A DNA stretch of 64,000 nucleotides from the NCBI GenBank assembly GCA_947584595.1, contig CANPWP010000001.1:1-64000 (forward strand). The letters are read 5' to 3'. Position 1 is the first letter of the stretch, and every line of letters begins with the position of its first letter. The notes beneath the pieces were generated by a model. That model did no database searches and was not told the DNA's origin. It worked only from the letters and a program-made list of their open reading frames with translations. A program made the translations under genes and the position numbers. Of this stretch, positions 52,943 through 62,144 are shown piece after piece. The DNA is from an uncultured Clostridia bacterium. Lineage in GTDB: Bacteria > Bacillota > Clostridia > Oscillospirales > Acutalibacteraceae.

Positions 52943-54772
52943 TTATTCTACCGTAACAGATTTTGCAAGGTTTCTCGGCTTATCAGGGTCGTTGCCTTTA
53001 TTTATTGCTGTATAGTAAGCAAGCATCTGAAGCGGCAATACAGCTGTTATTGGCATTAAAAGCTCATCAATATGAGGAATTTCAATTACATAATCTGCAA
53101 CTCCGTCTTTTAAACCTCTTGCACAAACATCTGTGCAAACAAGTATAATTTTTGCTCCTCTTGATTTAACTTCAACAATATTGCTTATTGTTTTTGGAAT
53201 AATGTCAGTTTGTGTTGCAACTGCAATAACAGGCATATCATTATCAATAAGAGAAATCGTACCGTGTTTCAATTCGCCTGCAGCATAGCTTTCCGAATGT
53301 ATATATGAAACCTCTTTAAGTTTCAAAGAGCCTTCCATTGAAAGCGCATAGTCAAGTCCTCTTCCTATATAAAGCAGACTTTCTGATGTAATCAGTTTTG
53401 TTGCAATGTATTTACACTTTTCTTCACAGGTTTTAATTACATGAGCAACTGTATCAGGAGTTTTTATGAGAGCCAAAACAAGCCGTTTGCATTCAGGCTC
53501 GCTTAAGGTTCCTTTTGCAAGTGCAAGTTCAAATGCAAACAAATACATAACCGAAAGCTGTGTAATATATGCTTTTGTAGAAGCAACTGCGATTTCGGGA
53601 CCTGCCAAAGTATAAATTAACATATCAGCCTCACGGGCAATAGAACTGCCTTTTGCGTTTACAACAGCCAAGGTTTTTGCGCCCTTTAGCTTTGCAAGCC
53701 TGAGCGCCGCAAGGCTGTCGGCAGTTTCACCCGACTGTGAAATAATAATTACAAGATCTCCTTCACCGACAATAGGGTTTCTGTAACGAAACTCCGAAGC
53801 AATATCAACATTTACGGGAACACGGGCTAAATCTTCAATTACATATTTTCCAACCATACCTGCGTGCATAGCTGTACCGCAGGCAACAATTGTAATATTT
53901 TTAAAATTTTTAATCTTATCAAGCGTTATGCCACATTCTTCAAGGCAAGGTAATCCGTCTTTAATTCTCGGCATAATTGTAGTTCTGATTGCTTCAGGCT
54001 GTTCGTTTATCTCTTTAATCATAAAATGAGGATAGCCGCCTTTTTCTGCTGCCTCCATATCCCAATCTGCCGTTTTTAATTCTTTTTCAATCGAATCTAA
54101 ATGTTCGTCAACAAAGGTTACTCCTTCCTTTGACAATGTTGCAATTTCATCATGTTCAAGAAGATAATAATTTTTTGTATACTTTAAAATTGCAGGAACA
54201 TCAGACGCAATAAAGCATTCTCCCTCTGCTACGCCCACGATTAACGGACTTTCTCTCCTTACGGCAAATATTTTATCGGGAAAATCCTTAAACATAATTC
54301 CCAATGCAAAAGAGCCCTTTAATTCAGCCATTACGCTGTCAATAGTTTCAAGGGGATTTCCATTATATTTATAATCAAGAAGCTGTGCCACAACCTCTGT
54401 ATCAGTTTCACTCAAAAATTCTCTGCCTTTAGATATTAAAAATTCTTTTAATTCATTGTAATTCTCAATTATGCCGTTATGCACTATAGTGACTCTTGCA
54501 CCGCTGTGGGGATGTGAATTTATATCAGATGGTTCGCCGTGTGTCGCCCATCGGGTATGACCTATACCGACATGTCCTTTTGGCTTTCCTACATTTACAA
54601 GCTTATCTTCAAGGTCTTTTAACTTTCCTTGGGTTTTAACTGTTTTAATTACATTATCTTCAAAAACAGCAATACCTGCTGAATCGTATCCTCTGTATTC
54701 AAGCTTTGTCAATGCACTTACAAGAACATCACTGCAATCCTTAGGACCAATATACCCAACTATTCCACACAT
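52943..54772 (-). CDS. glmS: Glutamine-fructose-6-phosphate transaminase GlmS
   Basis: The 609-residue enzyme makes glucosamine 6-phosphate from fructose 6-phosphate and glutamine. It has the N-terminal glutaminase with Cys 2 (MCGIVGYIG), GHTRWATHGEP and DTEVVAQLLD, then two SIS isomerase domains (CGTAMHAGMVGKYVIE, ISQSGETADSLAAL) and the C-terminal LAKSVTVE. Only 23 bases separate it from the dehydratase gene upstream, so there is no glmS ribozyme. It probably feeds UDP-GlcNAc into the polysaccharide locus as well as the cell wall. Confidence 0.97.
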   Translation of the reverse strand: MCGIVGYIGPKDCSDVLVSALTKLEYRGYDSAGIAVFEDNVIKTVKTQGKLKDLEDKLVNVGKPKGHVGIGHTRWATHGEPSDINSHPHSGARVTIVHNGIIENYNELKEFLISKGREFLSETDTEVVAQLLDYKYNGNPLETIDSVMAELKGSFALGIMFKDFPDKIFAVRRESPLIVGVAEGECFIASDVPAILKYTKNYYLLEHDEIATLSKEGVTFVDEHLDSIEKELKTADWDMEAAEKGGYPHFMIKEINEQPEAIRTTIMPRIKDGLPCLEECGITLDKIKNFKNITIVACGTAMHAGMVGKYVIEDLARVPVNVDIASEFRYRNPIVGEGDLVIIISQSGETADSLAALRLAKLKGAKTLAVVNAKGSSIAREADMLIYTLAGPEIAVASTKAYITQLSVMYLFAFELALAKGTLSEPECKRLVLALIKTPDTVAHVIKTCEEKCKYIATKLITSESLLYIGRGLDYALSMEGSLKLKEVSYIHSESYAAGELKHGTISLIDNDMPVIAVATQTDIIPKTISNIVEVKSRGAKIILVCTDVCARGLKDGVADYVIEIPHIDELLMPITAVLPLQMLAYYTAINKGNDPDKPRNLAKSVTVE

Positions 54773-54795
54773 ACTTTCCTCCCGGTATTAACGAT

Positions 54796-56667
54796 TTAAG
54801 TGTTAGTTTTATGATTAAATGTCGGAACTATTTTTGATAAAAATTCAACAGTTCCATCACTGTCATTTTCTTCTGCATATTTCTTAAGCTTTTCTAAATT
54901 ATTTAAAAGTTCTTCCGGATTTATTTCAATCTGCTTACCTATAAAGATTTTTTTATTTGCAGTAGATTTCAATCCTTCTTCATTCATAAGAAGTTCTTCA
55001 AATAGTTTTTCGCCCGGTCTCAGACCTGTAAATTTAATTTCAACATCTTTATACGGAATTTTGCCGTACATACGAATCAAATTTTCTGCCAATGTAAGTA
55101 TTTTTACAGGCTCTCCCATATCAAGAACAAAAATTTCACCGCCTTTTGCAATTGCCCCCGCTTCAAGAACAAGAGATACTGCTTCAGGTATAGTCATAAA
55201 ATATCTTATAATATCAGGGTGTGTTACAGTTACCTGATTTGTGGTTTCAATTTGTCTTTTAAAAAGCGGAATCACGCTTCCGTTTGAACCTAATACATTT
55301 CCAAAACGGGTTGCTACAAATTCTGTCTTGCTGCTGTTTTGGGCCTTATACTGAATTATCATTTCACAACATCTTTTGGTAGCTCCCATAACATTTGTAG
55401 GATTTACCGCTTTATCTGTTGAAATAAGTACAAATTTGTCTGCACCATATTTTTCTGCAAGATTGGCAACATTGAACGTTCCAAAAATATTGTTTTTAAC
55501 AGCCTCCTCAGGTACGGACTCCATCAAGGGTACATGCTTATGAGCGGCCGCATGAAAAACAAGATTAGGCTTATACTCAGCAAAAATTTTATCCATTTTA
55601 TCATAATCTCTTACAGAAGAAATTAACGTAACAAGATTAAGATCATTTCCGTATTTAATAACTAACTCTTGTTGTATATCATATGCGTTATTTTCATAAA
55701 TATCTACTATAATTATTTGCTTGGGATCATACTTTGCTATTTGTCGTACAAGCTCACTTCCGATTGAGCCCCCGCCTCCGGTTACTAAACAAACCTTATC
55801 CTTAATAAGTGTTTTAATAACAAACTTATCAAATTCAATAGGCTTTCTTCCAAGCAAATCCTCTATTTTTATTTCCTTAGCCTGTGTAATGAGCTGTGTG
55901 TGCTTTTCATCAAATAAAAGCTCGCTTAAATAAGGAATTATCTTTATTTTACATTCAGTATTTGAACAATGATTGAGGATTCTGCGCTTGTCCTCCTCTT
56001 CGCAGGAAGGAACGGCAACAATTATTGTATCTATGTTAAAATCTCTGCAAACCCGCTCTATATCAGCACTTGTTCCTACAACCGGAACTCCGCTGAGCTT
56101 GCTGTTTTGCTTAGACAAATCGTCATCAATAAAACATATCGGCAAAATATTTTTTGTAGGACTGTTTTCATCAAAACGTGAATTTTTGATTTCAGTCAAG
56201 ATCATTTTTCCGGCATTTCCTGCACCTACAATTAAGGTCCTGTCGGCTACTTGTGATCTGCCTGCATAGGTAAGATCAAGGAATGCTCTTTTAAAAACAA
56301 ACCTAAAAAGTAAAACTCCTGTTGTAGATATTAAAAAATAGATTAGAGTAAATACAAAATTTTGGCCTATCGGCAAAATTAACGACGCACAATATCCCAG
56401 TGCAAAACCTATAATCATTGCAATACCGCAATAAAAATAATCGTTGACATTAAAATACCGCCACAATCTTGAATATGCACCAAATACAAAAAGCATAAGA
56501 ATACATAAAATCAGGTCAATTACAATGTCATATAATAATCTTCGGCTGGCGGAAGCAAATGGAGAATTAAAAAGCGACAATATATAATTTGTAATAATAC
56601 CGCTGACTATAATAATAAAGATATCAGAAAGCGCAAGAACAATCTTGCGTAATTTTATAATTTTCAT
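54796..56667 (-). CDS. Membrane NDP-sugar 4,6-dehydratase, CapD/FlaA1/PglF family
   Basis: The 623-residue protein has four N-terminal membrane helices (about 10-115), a CoA-binding-like Rossmann domain (GAGNAGKMIL near 147) and a short-chain dehydrogenase domain with VTGGGGSIGSELVRQI near 292 and STDKAVNPTNVMGATKR, where Met-x3-Lys replaces the usual Tyr-x3-Lys. Such enzymes convert UDP-GlcNAc to 4-keto-6-deoxy sugars for capsule or glycoprotein glycans. It is encoded directly before glmS, which supplies the precursor. Confidence 0.93.
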   Translation of the reverse strand: MKIIKLRKIVLALSDIFIIIVSGIITNYILSLFNSPFASASRRLLYDIVIDLILCILMLFVFGAYSRLWRYFNVNDYFYCGIAMIIGFALGYCASLILPIGQNFVFTLIYFLISTTGVLLFRFVFKRAFLDLTYAGRSQVADRTLIVGAGNAGKMILTEIKNSRFDENSPTKNILPICFIDDDLSKQNSKLSGVPVVGTSADIERVCRDFNIDTIIVAVPSCEEEDKRRILNHCSNTECKIKIIPYLSELLFDEKHTQLITQAKEIKIEDLLGRKPIEFDKFVIKTLIKDKVCLVTGGGGSIGSELVRQIAKYDPKQIIIVDIYENNAYDIQQELVIKYGNDLNLVTLISSVRDYDKMDKIFAEYKPNLVFHAAAHKHVPLMESVPEEAVKNNIFGTFNVANLAEKYGADKFVLISTDKAVNPTNVMGATKRCCEMIIQYKAQNSSKTEFVATRFGNVLGSNGSVIPLFKRQIETTNQVTVTHPDIIRYFMTIPEAVSLVLEAGAIAKGGEIFVLDMGEPVKILTLAENLIRMYGKIPYKDVEIKFTGLRPGEKLFEELLMNEEGLKSTANKKIFIGKQIEINPEELLNNLEKLKKYAEENDSDGTVEFLSKIVPTFNHKTNT

Positions 56668-56896
56668 TTTCTTTGAACAACTCCTAAATAAAAGTTGCTA
56701 AACTCCTGAAATAAAGGCTACCCAACTTCTAAAAATCCAAATTATTCTTTTCAAATTATACAATAAAGTAAAAATTGTGTCAACAAAGCTTCAAACATAA
56801 AGCAATAACTATTACTGCTGTAAAATACAAACGAACAAAAGCAAAATTTGTTTTATCCGTATTTAATAACTTTATTTTATCTATTTTATCACAAGA

Positions 56897-57127
56897 CTAT
56901 TCAATACTAATTTTAAGATTATTCCACATAATTCCTCTCTTGTCTGCGAGCCGGTAAAAAGCCGTTACTTTATGACAAAATTTTGCAACTTCACTTAATA
57001 AAAGAAAACAATTTGCAAAGACTGCAGGTATATAAAGCTGCTTTTTTATAAGAAAACACATTTGAGTACCATTTACCAAATGAATTGCTTTCTTTTCTTA
57101 GGTCAGTAGCTACATAAAAAAGCTGAC
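56897..57127 (-). pseudogene. Remnant of rmlC (dTDP-4-dehydrorhamnose 3,5-epimerase)
   Basis: A minus-strand fragment ending at 56897 reads KQLYIPAVFANCFLLLSEVA, then FCHKVTAFYRLADKRGIMWN and NLKISIE, closely following the C-terminal half of RmlC (typically IPEGFAHGFLVLSD, YKCTDFY, GIMWNDPEIGI). Immediately upstream in another frame is VATDLRKESNSFGKWYS, matching the RmlC VAVDLRKxSPTFGKW segment. The N-terminal third, the rest of the rml genes and a start are missing. It is a dead trace of a rhamnose pathway. The remaining gap 56668-56896 shows only AT-rich DNA. Confidence 0.65.
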
Positions 57128-57153
57128 CTTATGAAACTTTTAAGTTTTCTTAA

Positions 57154-58255
57154 TTACTTAAAATATCCTTTATATGATAACCGTCGTTCTTTACTAAAAA
57201 ACAGATTAGAAAACGGAATGTATATTAAATTAATTAAAAATGATGTTCCTAAAGACAGTATAACGAGCCATACATAAACAGCTGTCGATATGTATGGTAA
57301 AAATACTATCGGCTGCCAAAAATAATAACACCAAAATGTATGTGTCAACCACATATTGGTTGAATGTTTTCCCATTAATATAAAAAATTTTGATATTGAT
57401 GTATTGTATAGTAGTGTAGTAATTGAAAACACAAATATCGGTACAACAATAAAATCTGCCCTCATTGTAGTTGCACTATTTTGAAAAACAATTCTTAAAA
57501 TTACGGAAATAATTATTGCAATAATTGAAACAAGTTTAATATTAATTTTATCATTAAAAAAGTTTATTAATTTCCCATATACATTATATTTTGCACAAAC
57601 CATCCCTATAAAAAAGACAGATAATATTTCAATATTTCTTAAATACCAAAAATAACTATCCAAAAAAATATTACTTCCTAAAAATTTAATTATAATTCTT
57701 CCTGTTAGGTATATAACAAAATAAATAAGTAATACAATAAATTTTTTATATATTTTATGTTTTGATAACAAATAATTGAAAAACGGAAAGATAAGCAACA
57801 AAACTAAATAACACCTTACAAACCACCACTCCGTATTGTAAGTTGCTGTATTCATTCCAAAAAATGCTGCTATAATGTTACCTATATTAAATTCGTATAC
57901 ACCCATTAAAACACCAATTGGAATAAATATTAAAAAGATGATCCAAAAATTTGTTAAAAAGTGCAGTGCTCTAAAAAGCATACTTTTATACTGAGAAACA
58001 ATATTACTTTGATTTTTTAAATTGGAATAATATAATCCTATACCGCTTACAAATACAAAAATACAAACACAAATTTTCCCAAACTTAGCAAATATTGTTT
58101 GTGCGTCTACCCCCCCCCCCTAACAAAAATACGTTTAATACGGAAAGATATTGACAATGTATACGTTCCGCAAATAGAAATAAATGATGATAAATCATTA
58201 AAAGTATAGCAATACCCTTTGCAATTTGGGTATGTTTAATACTAAAGTTATCCAT
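57154..58255 (-). pseudogene. Acyltransferase-family membrane protein, off-frame at an 11-G tract
   Basis: The N-terminal ORF (from 58255 or 58267) reads IKHTQIAKGIAILLMIYHHL, the acyltransferase-3 start with the catalytic His, and runs into 11 G on the minus strand (58110-58120), then stops. The C-terminal ORF (57154-57981) has the remaining helices (EWWFVRCYLVLLLIFPFF, MWLTHTFW). Removing one G puts everything in frame: GGG, then VDAQTIFAKFGKI and on to SMLFRALHF, giving about 366 residues. A poly-G tract inside the coding region is the classical substrate of slipped-strand phase variation. The product would O-acylate the surface glycan made by this locus. Confidence 0.85.
58110..58120 (-). 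repeat. Homopolymeric G tract of 11 (contingency tract)
   Basis: Eleven consecutive C on the plus strand stand out strongly in AT-rich DNA and lie within an acyltransferase reading frame. Ten G (or 7 or 13) would give a full-length protein; 11 gives a truncated one. Confidence 0.9.
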
Positions 58256-58276
58256 ATATAACCCCATTTAATAAAA

Positions 58277-59824
58277 CTAATTTTTTAACTTATTTAAAAC
58301 ATTATTTATGATCCTTATTGCTGTTGCCTTCAAGTAAGCAAATTCCTTTGTTTTACGAAAAGCAAGTAAAAATATTCCATTAGATACAACTGTACAAATA
58401 ACGATTTTCAATATTAAATCAACAAATAAATTTATATTAACTAATGAGCATAAAAACCAACATGTTATACCGCTTACTAAAAGAATCACTAAATACCATA
58501 AGTACTTTTTCAAATAAATTAAAGCACTTTTTTCAAAGCCGAACTTAAATAACGCAAAAGGTTCATACCAAGTATTAGTAACAAGCCTTGCTATTGCGGT
58601 AGCCAAAAAAATTCCAAACACTCCTAAATAATACCCTAAAATTATATCTCCCACTACATTAATAGCGGCTGTTACAAATAATATATATCGTCCGTATTTA
58701 AACATACCCATAGTATTCTTAAACGTCCATACAGCATTTTGCATACCTACCATATACAAATTTACAGCAAGTATTAATGGTATTTCCCAAGACATAACAT
58801 ATTTTCCGCCAAAACATAAATCCACAATGTTAGAGGTTACACAAGTTACTCCAATAGCTGCAAACCCATAAAGCCAGAAATTAGTTAAATTAAGAATCTT
58901 AAAAAAATTATACTGTTTATCTTTACTTTCTACTGCATTTAAATTTCCTACGCTTGCTGTCAATGCATTGAATACATTTTTTATCAAAGTATCAAGCATA
59001 TTAATTAATAATGTATAATTTGAAGCTAAACCGGTAATTCCTAAACCGCTAAAGTATGTAATAACTAAATTATCAGTATTATTAACAAGGATTCCGCTCA
59101 CCTTATATGCAGTAATATCTTTAACATTTTTAAATAATTTTCTTTTTTCCTCTTTCGGTAAAGGCATAATATTTTTCTTATCTATAAAAGGATAATCTTT
59201 TTTAGCCCATAAAGTAATTATAATGTTATATATCCAAGTACATATTGTCTGAACTATTAAATAAGGCAGATATGATCTTAAAGCTAACAATAAAACTATT
59301 TGTACAATACTCTGCAATACAGTGCAAACATAACCAACACCAACTACAATATAATTACGTTGAAAAGCTGTAATTAAAGAACTTCTATAACTAAAGAAAT
59401 AACTGCTTGCAGTGTTAAATAAAAAAATACCATAGATTAAATATATGCTTTCATTAATATCATGTGTATCACCAACTACGAAAGTTAGACATGGTATTAA
59501 TACAATACCTAATACAGCAACAATCATACCGATTAATCTGTAAGCATATTTAAACAAATGCATTAAAGAAGCAATTTTTTCTTCGTCATTTTCTGCAATA
59601 GGTTTATATAATGAAAATATTATTGCACTTCCAATTCCTAATTCCGCTAAAGATAACATACTTAGGAAATTTGTAAGTAATCCTGTTATACCTAAGTACT
59701 CCTCGGATAAAACTCTTACAAATACCATTCTGCATACATAGCCGAACACTGTATTTATAAAATAACCTACAAAACCTGTAAGCATATTTAATAAGGAATA
59801 TTGCGTTCTTGATTTCTTTTCCAT
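58277..59824 (-). CDS. Polysaccharide flippase (Wzx/MATE-like)
   Basis: The 515-residue protein has about 14 hydrophobic helices and the family opening SLLNMLTGFVGYFINTVFGY, with FVRVLSEEYLGITGLLTNFL close behind. This is the oligosaccharide flippase (PST/Wzx) group, which moves lipid-linked repeat units across the membrane. It lies between the phase-variable acyltransferase and the GH88-like gene in the same orientation. A Wzy-type polymerase was not identified in the window. Confidence 0.9.
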   Translation of the reverse strand: MEKKSRTQYSLLNMLTGFVGYFINTVFGYVCRMVFVRVLSEEYLGITGLLTNFLSMLSLAELGIGSAIIFSLYKPIAENDEEKIASLMHLFKYAYRLIGMIVAVLGIVLIPCLTFVVGDTHDINESIYLIYGIFLFNTASSYFFSYRSSLITAFQRNYIVVGVGYVCTVLQSIVQIVLLLALRSYLPYLIVQTICTWIYNIIITLWAKKDYPFIDKKNIMPLPKEEKRKLFKNVKDITAYKVSGILVNNTDNLVITYFSGLGITGLASNYTLLINMLDTLIKNVFNALTASVGNLNAVESKDKQYNFFKILNLTNFWLYGFAAIGVTCVTSNIVDLCFGGKYVMSWEIPLILAVNLYMVGMQNAVWTFKNTMGMFKYGRYILFVTAAINVVGDIILGYYLGVFGIFLATAIARLVTNTWYEPFALFKFGFEKSALIYLKKYLWYLVILLVSGITCWFLCSLVNINLFVDLILKIVICTVVSNGIFLLAFRKTKEFAYLKATAIRIINNVLNKLKN

Positions 59825-59841
59825 TTTTGCTCCTTTAACAT

Positions 59842-60999
59842 TTACTCTAAAACAGCAAATAGTTTGATTGCCATACCTTGAACAAATGGCATACTGCCAT
59901 ATCTTTGTGAAAACACACCAATATCCTTTGTGTCACCGAGACAACCGTCAATAACACCATTTATTTTTGTGTGTTTCATAATTTTTAATAAACAACGATT
60001 TGCTATATCCGTATATTCTTTCACATCAAACTCTTTACCACAAATTGCATAAAAATATCCTAACATAACTGTGGCAGAACTATCATAATGCTCATGATCC
60101 TGTACAATTGTAGAAAACCCACCGTCTTTTCTTTCAAACCGTTTCCAGTTTTCTGCAGCTTCTTTCATATAAGCCGCCAAAGCTTTCTTATTTAAATTAT
60201 CATCCAGTTCCAGATATAAATCAGTTAATCCTAAAGAGTACCAACCCATGCCTCTGCCCCAACCGTATATTCCTAATGGGATTTTTGAATCAGATTGAAA
60301 GCAATGAACCGGAAGATTTTTATAAAAACCTTTTTCTCTGAAAAGTTTAATCTGTTCAATAGCTAAATCAACATATTCAGTTTTATTATAAATTTTACCG
60401 TATAGAGCAAGAAACGGACATACAAACCCTAAAGTATCCACATATCTTCGACGGGCATTTTTACCTGCCGAATAACTTATCATGCCATCATCACATAAAT
60501 TAAATTTAATACATTCTATCATTTGATCCATAGCTTTATGTATTAATTGTTTGTCTTTTTCACATTTTAATAAAACATATGACAGCATTGCAAAATCAAT
60601 TTTTTTTACCGGAAAATTCCAACCGCCACCTTTATCAAGAAATTGTTCTTTTATTTTTTGAAAATCATTGTCAAAACAATTTTCCTGCAATGCTTTCACG
60701 CCTAATATGCACCCCGCCGTTTGCCAACTTTGAACCATAGGTTTAGAGTATTTGCCCCTTAATCTGTCGATCAACAAATAACGGCAATCGTCTCTTAACT
60801 TTAATTTCGGCGTTTTAACACTCCACTTTTTACAAACCTTTAAAACTGCATTTTTCCACTGCTGTTTATTTTCCCATCTTCCAATATGATAGTGACTAAA
60901 ATTTTCATACAAAGCTGAAATTGCATCATATCCCACAAGTATAGTTAAAACAAGTGCAATAACACTTATAATAATTAATACATATAACATTTTATTCAC
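59842..60999 (-). CDS. Membrane-anchored GH88/GH105-like protein
   Basis: The 385-residue protein has an N-terminal membrane helix (about 4-25) followed by an alpha/alpha-barrel domain resembling glycoside hydrolase families 88/105 (unsaturated uronyl or rhamnogalacturonyl hydrolases). Recognisable parts are VQSWQTAGCILG, YVDTLGFVCPFLALYG, the WGRGMGWYSLGLTDLYLEL segment and DSSATVMLGYFYA. These enzymes normally degrade uronate-containing oligosaccharides, so its place inside a biosynthetic locus is noteworthy. It may trim or edit the polymer. It overlaps the pyruvyl transferase gene by 8 bases. Confidence 0.8.
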   Translation of the reverse strand: MNKMLYVLIIISVIALVLTILVGYDAISALYENFSHYHIGRWENKQQWKNAVLKVCKKWSVKTPKLKLRDDCRYLLIDRLRGKYSKPMVQSWQTAGCILGVKALQENCFDNDFQKIKEQFLDKGGGWNFPVKKIDFAMLSYVLLKCEKDKQLIHKAMDQMIECIKFNLCDDGMISYSAGKNARRRYVDTLGFVCPFLALYGKIYNKTEYVDLAIEQIKLFREKGFYKNLPVHCFQSDSKIPLGIYGWGRGMGWYSLGLTDLYLELDDNLNKKALAAYMKEAAENWKRFERKDGGFSTIVQDHEHYDSSATVMLGYFYAICGKEFDVKEYTDIANRCLLKIMKHTKINGVIDGCLGDTKDIGVFSQRYGSMPFVQGMAIKLFAVLE

Positions 61000-62143
61000 C
61001 CATTATTTTTTTTAAAGCGTCAACCGCAAGCTGAGTTTTCTGTTTGTATTCAGGCATAATTTTCTCTAAATAATTTCGTATGCTATCTTCGTTGTTTTCT
61101 ATCCAGCAATAGGCATTAACTAAATCATTTTTATTTTTTAATGATTGAACAGGAACAACATAGTCATTATATCTTCCAAATAAATCTTTTGCAATTCCTT
61201 TTGCTTTAACGGAATATCCTACAACCAATGTTGGAACACAACTTGAATATGCGGCAATAGTTGCATGAGTTCTCGCTCCAACAAAAATTCTGCATTTTGA
61301 AATAATGTATTTTTGTCTTGTACAATCATGATCATCTACCATAACAACTCTATCATTGCAGGCAAACATATTTTTAAGTTCACTAAGTGGTTTTCTGTCG
61401 TCATTACTTTCCCAAACAACATGCGGAATTAATGCAACTGAATCTTTTGTATTTTCTAATATATATTGAATTAAATTTTTATAATTTTCCATTGTAATGC
61501 CAGACACCTGCTCATGAGCAGCAATCATTGGGCTTACATTAACACCAATATATGTTTTTGCCGGTAATTCTGTTTCCTGTTTTGGCAATACAAAAGCAGG
61601 GTCAACTGTCAGTATTGTATTTGAATTTATTTTTTTAAGAGCTTCATAAGTAATAGTTTCTCTGGCACAAATCAAGTCATAACCTTTTAAATCCTCTGCC
61701 ATAGTCTCGTCAATATAGTCAGGTTCAACAGAACAACCCCATAAAACGGTCTTACAGCCTTGATTTCTTAAATATTTGTTAACTCTATAAAGAAAGTTCG
61801 GAGTATCATAACAGTAGATATCTCCACCGATAGACAAAAGAATGCCACTTTTTTTACAATTATTAAATATCGGAGAAAACGTTTTATTGTAATATGCATC
61901 AGATTGATGAAAAAGATATTTTTTAATTAAACAAGAAATATGTTCTAAAGCAAACCTTTTAATTTCATAATTTGCTTTTTGTATTTCAACATCAATATCA
62001 TTGATATACTTTAAATCCTCTTGTGGATTATCTGATAAAAGAATTATATTTTTATTACTTATTAACTTTTTTGTCGACCTGACAATAGCCTCACAACCAT
62101 GGTTGCCACTTCCTATATGTGGGTATAAAACTATGGTTTTCAT
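60992..62143 (-). CDS. Polysaccharide pyruvyl transferase family protein
   Basis: The protein (383 residues from the ATG at 62143, after AGGAG) belongs to the PF04230 family that attaches pyruvate ketals to surface sugars. It shows the N-terminal YPHIGSGNHGCEAIVRST, the LSIGGDIYCYD region, CARETITYEAL, and the C-terminal GARTHATIAAYSSCVPTLVVGYSVKAKGI, the GxRxH pattern of the family. It should work in the cytosol on lipid-linked repeat units. It is coupled to neighbours on both sides. Confidence 0.9.
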   Translation of the reverse strand: MKTIVLYPHIGSGNHGCEAIVRSTKKLISNKNIILLSDNPQEDLKYINDIDVEIQKANYEIKRFALEHISCLIKKYLFHQSDAYYNKTFSPIFNNCKKSGILLSIGGDIYCYDTPNFLYRVNKYLRNQGCKTVLWGCSVEPDYIDETMAEDLKGYDLICARETITYEALKKINSNTILTVDPAFVLPKQETELPAKTYIGVNVSPMIAAHEQVSGITMENYKNLIQYILENTKDSVALIPHVVWESNDDRKPLSELKNMFACNDRVVMVDDHDCTRQKYIISKCRIFVGARTHATIAAYSSCVPTLVVGYSVKAKGIAKDLFGRYNDYVVPVQSLKNKNDLVNAYCWIENNEDSIRNYLEKIMPEYKQKTQLAVDALKKIMGE

Positions 62144-62144
62144 T

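Noticed and set aside
54773-54795. glmS ribozyme upstream of glmS
   Set aside because: Only 23 bases separate glmS from the preceding gene, too few for the ribozyme of about 170 nt, and no core sequence is seen.
58085-58267. Separate 60-residue gene in front of the 57154-57981 ORF
   Set aside because: It is the N-terminal part of the same acyltransferase, ended early by the 11-G tract, not an independent gene.
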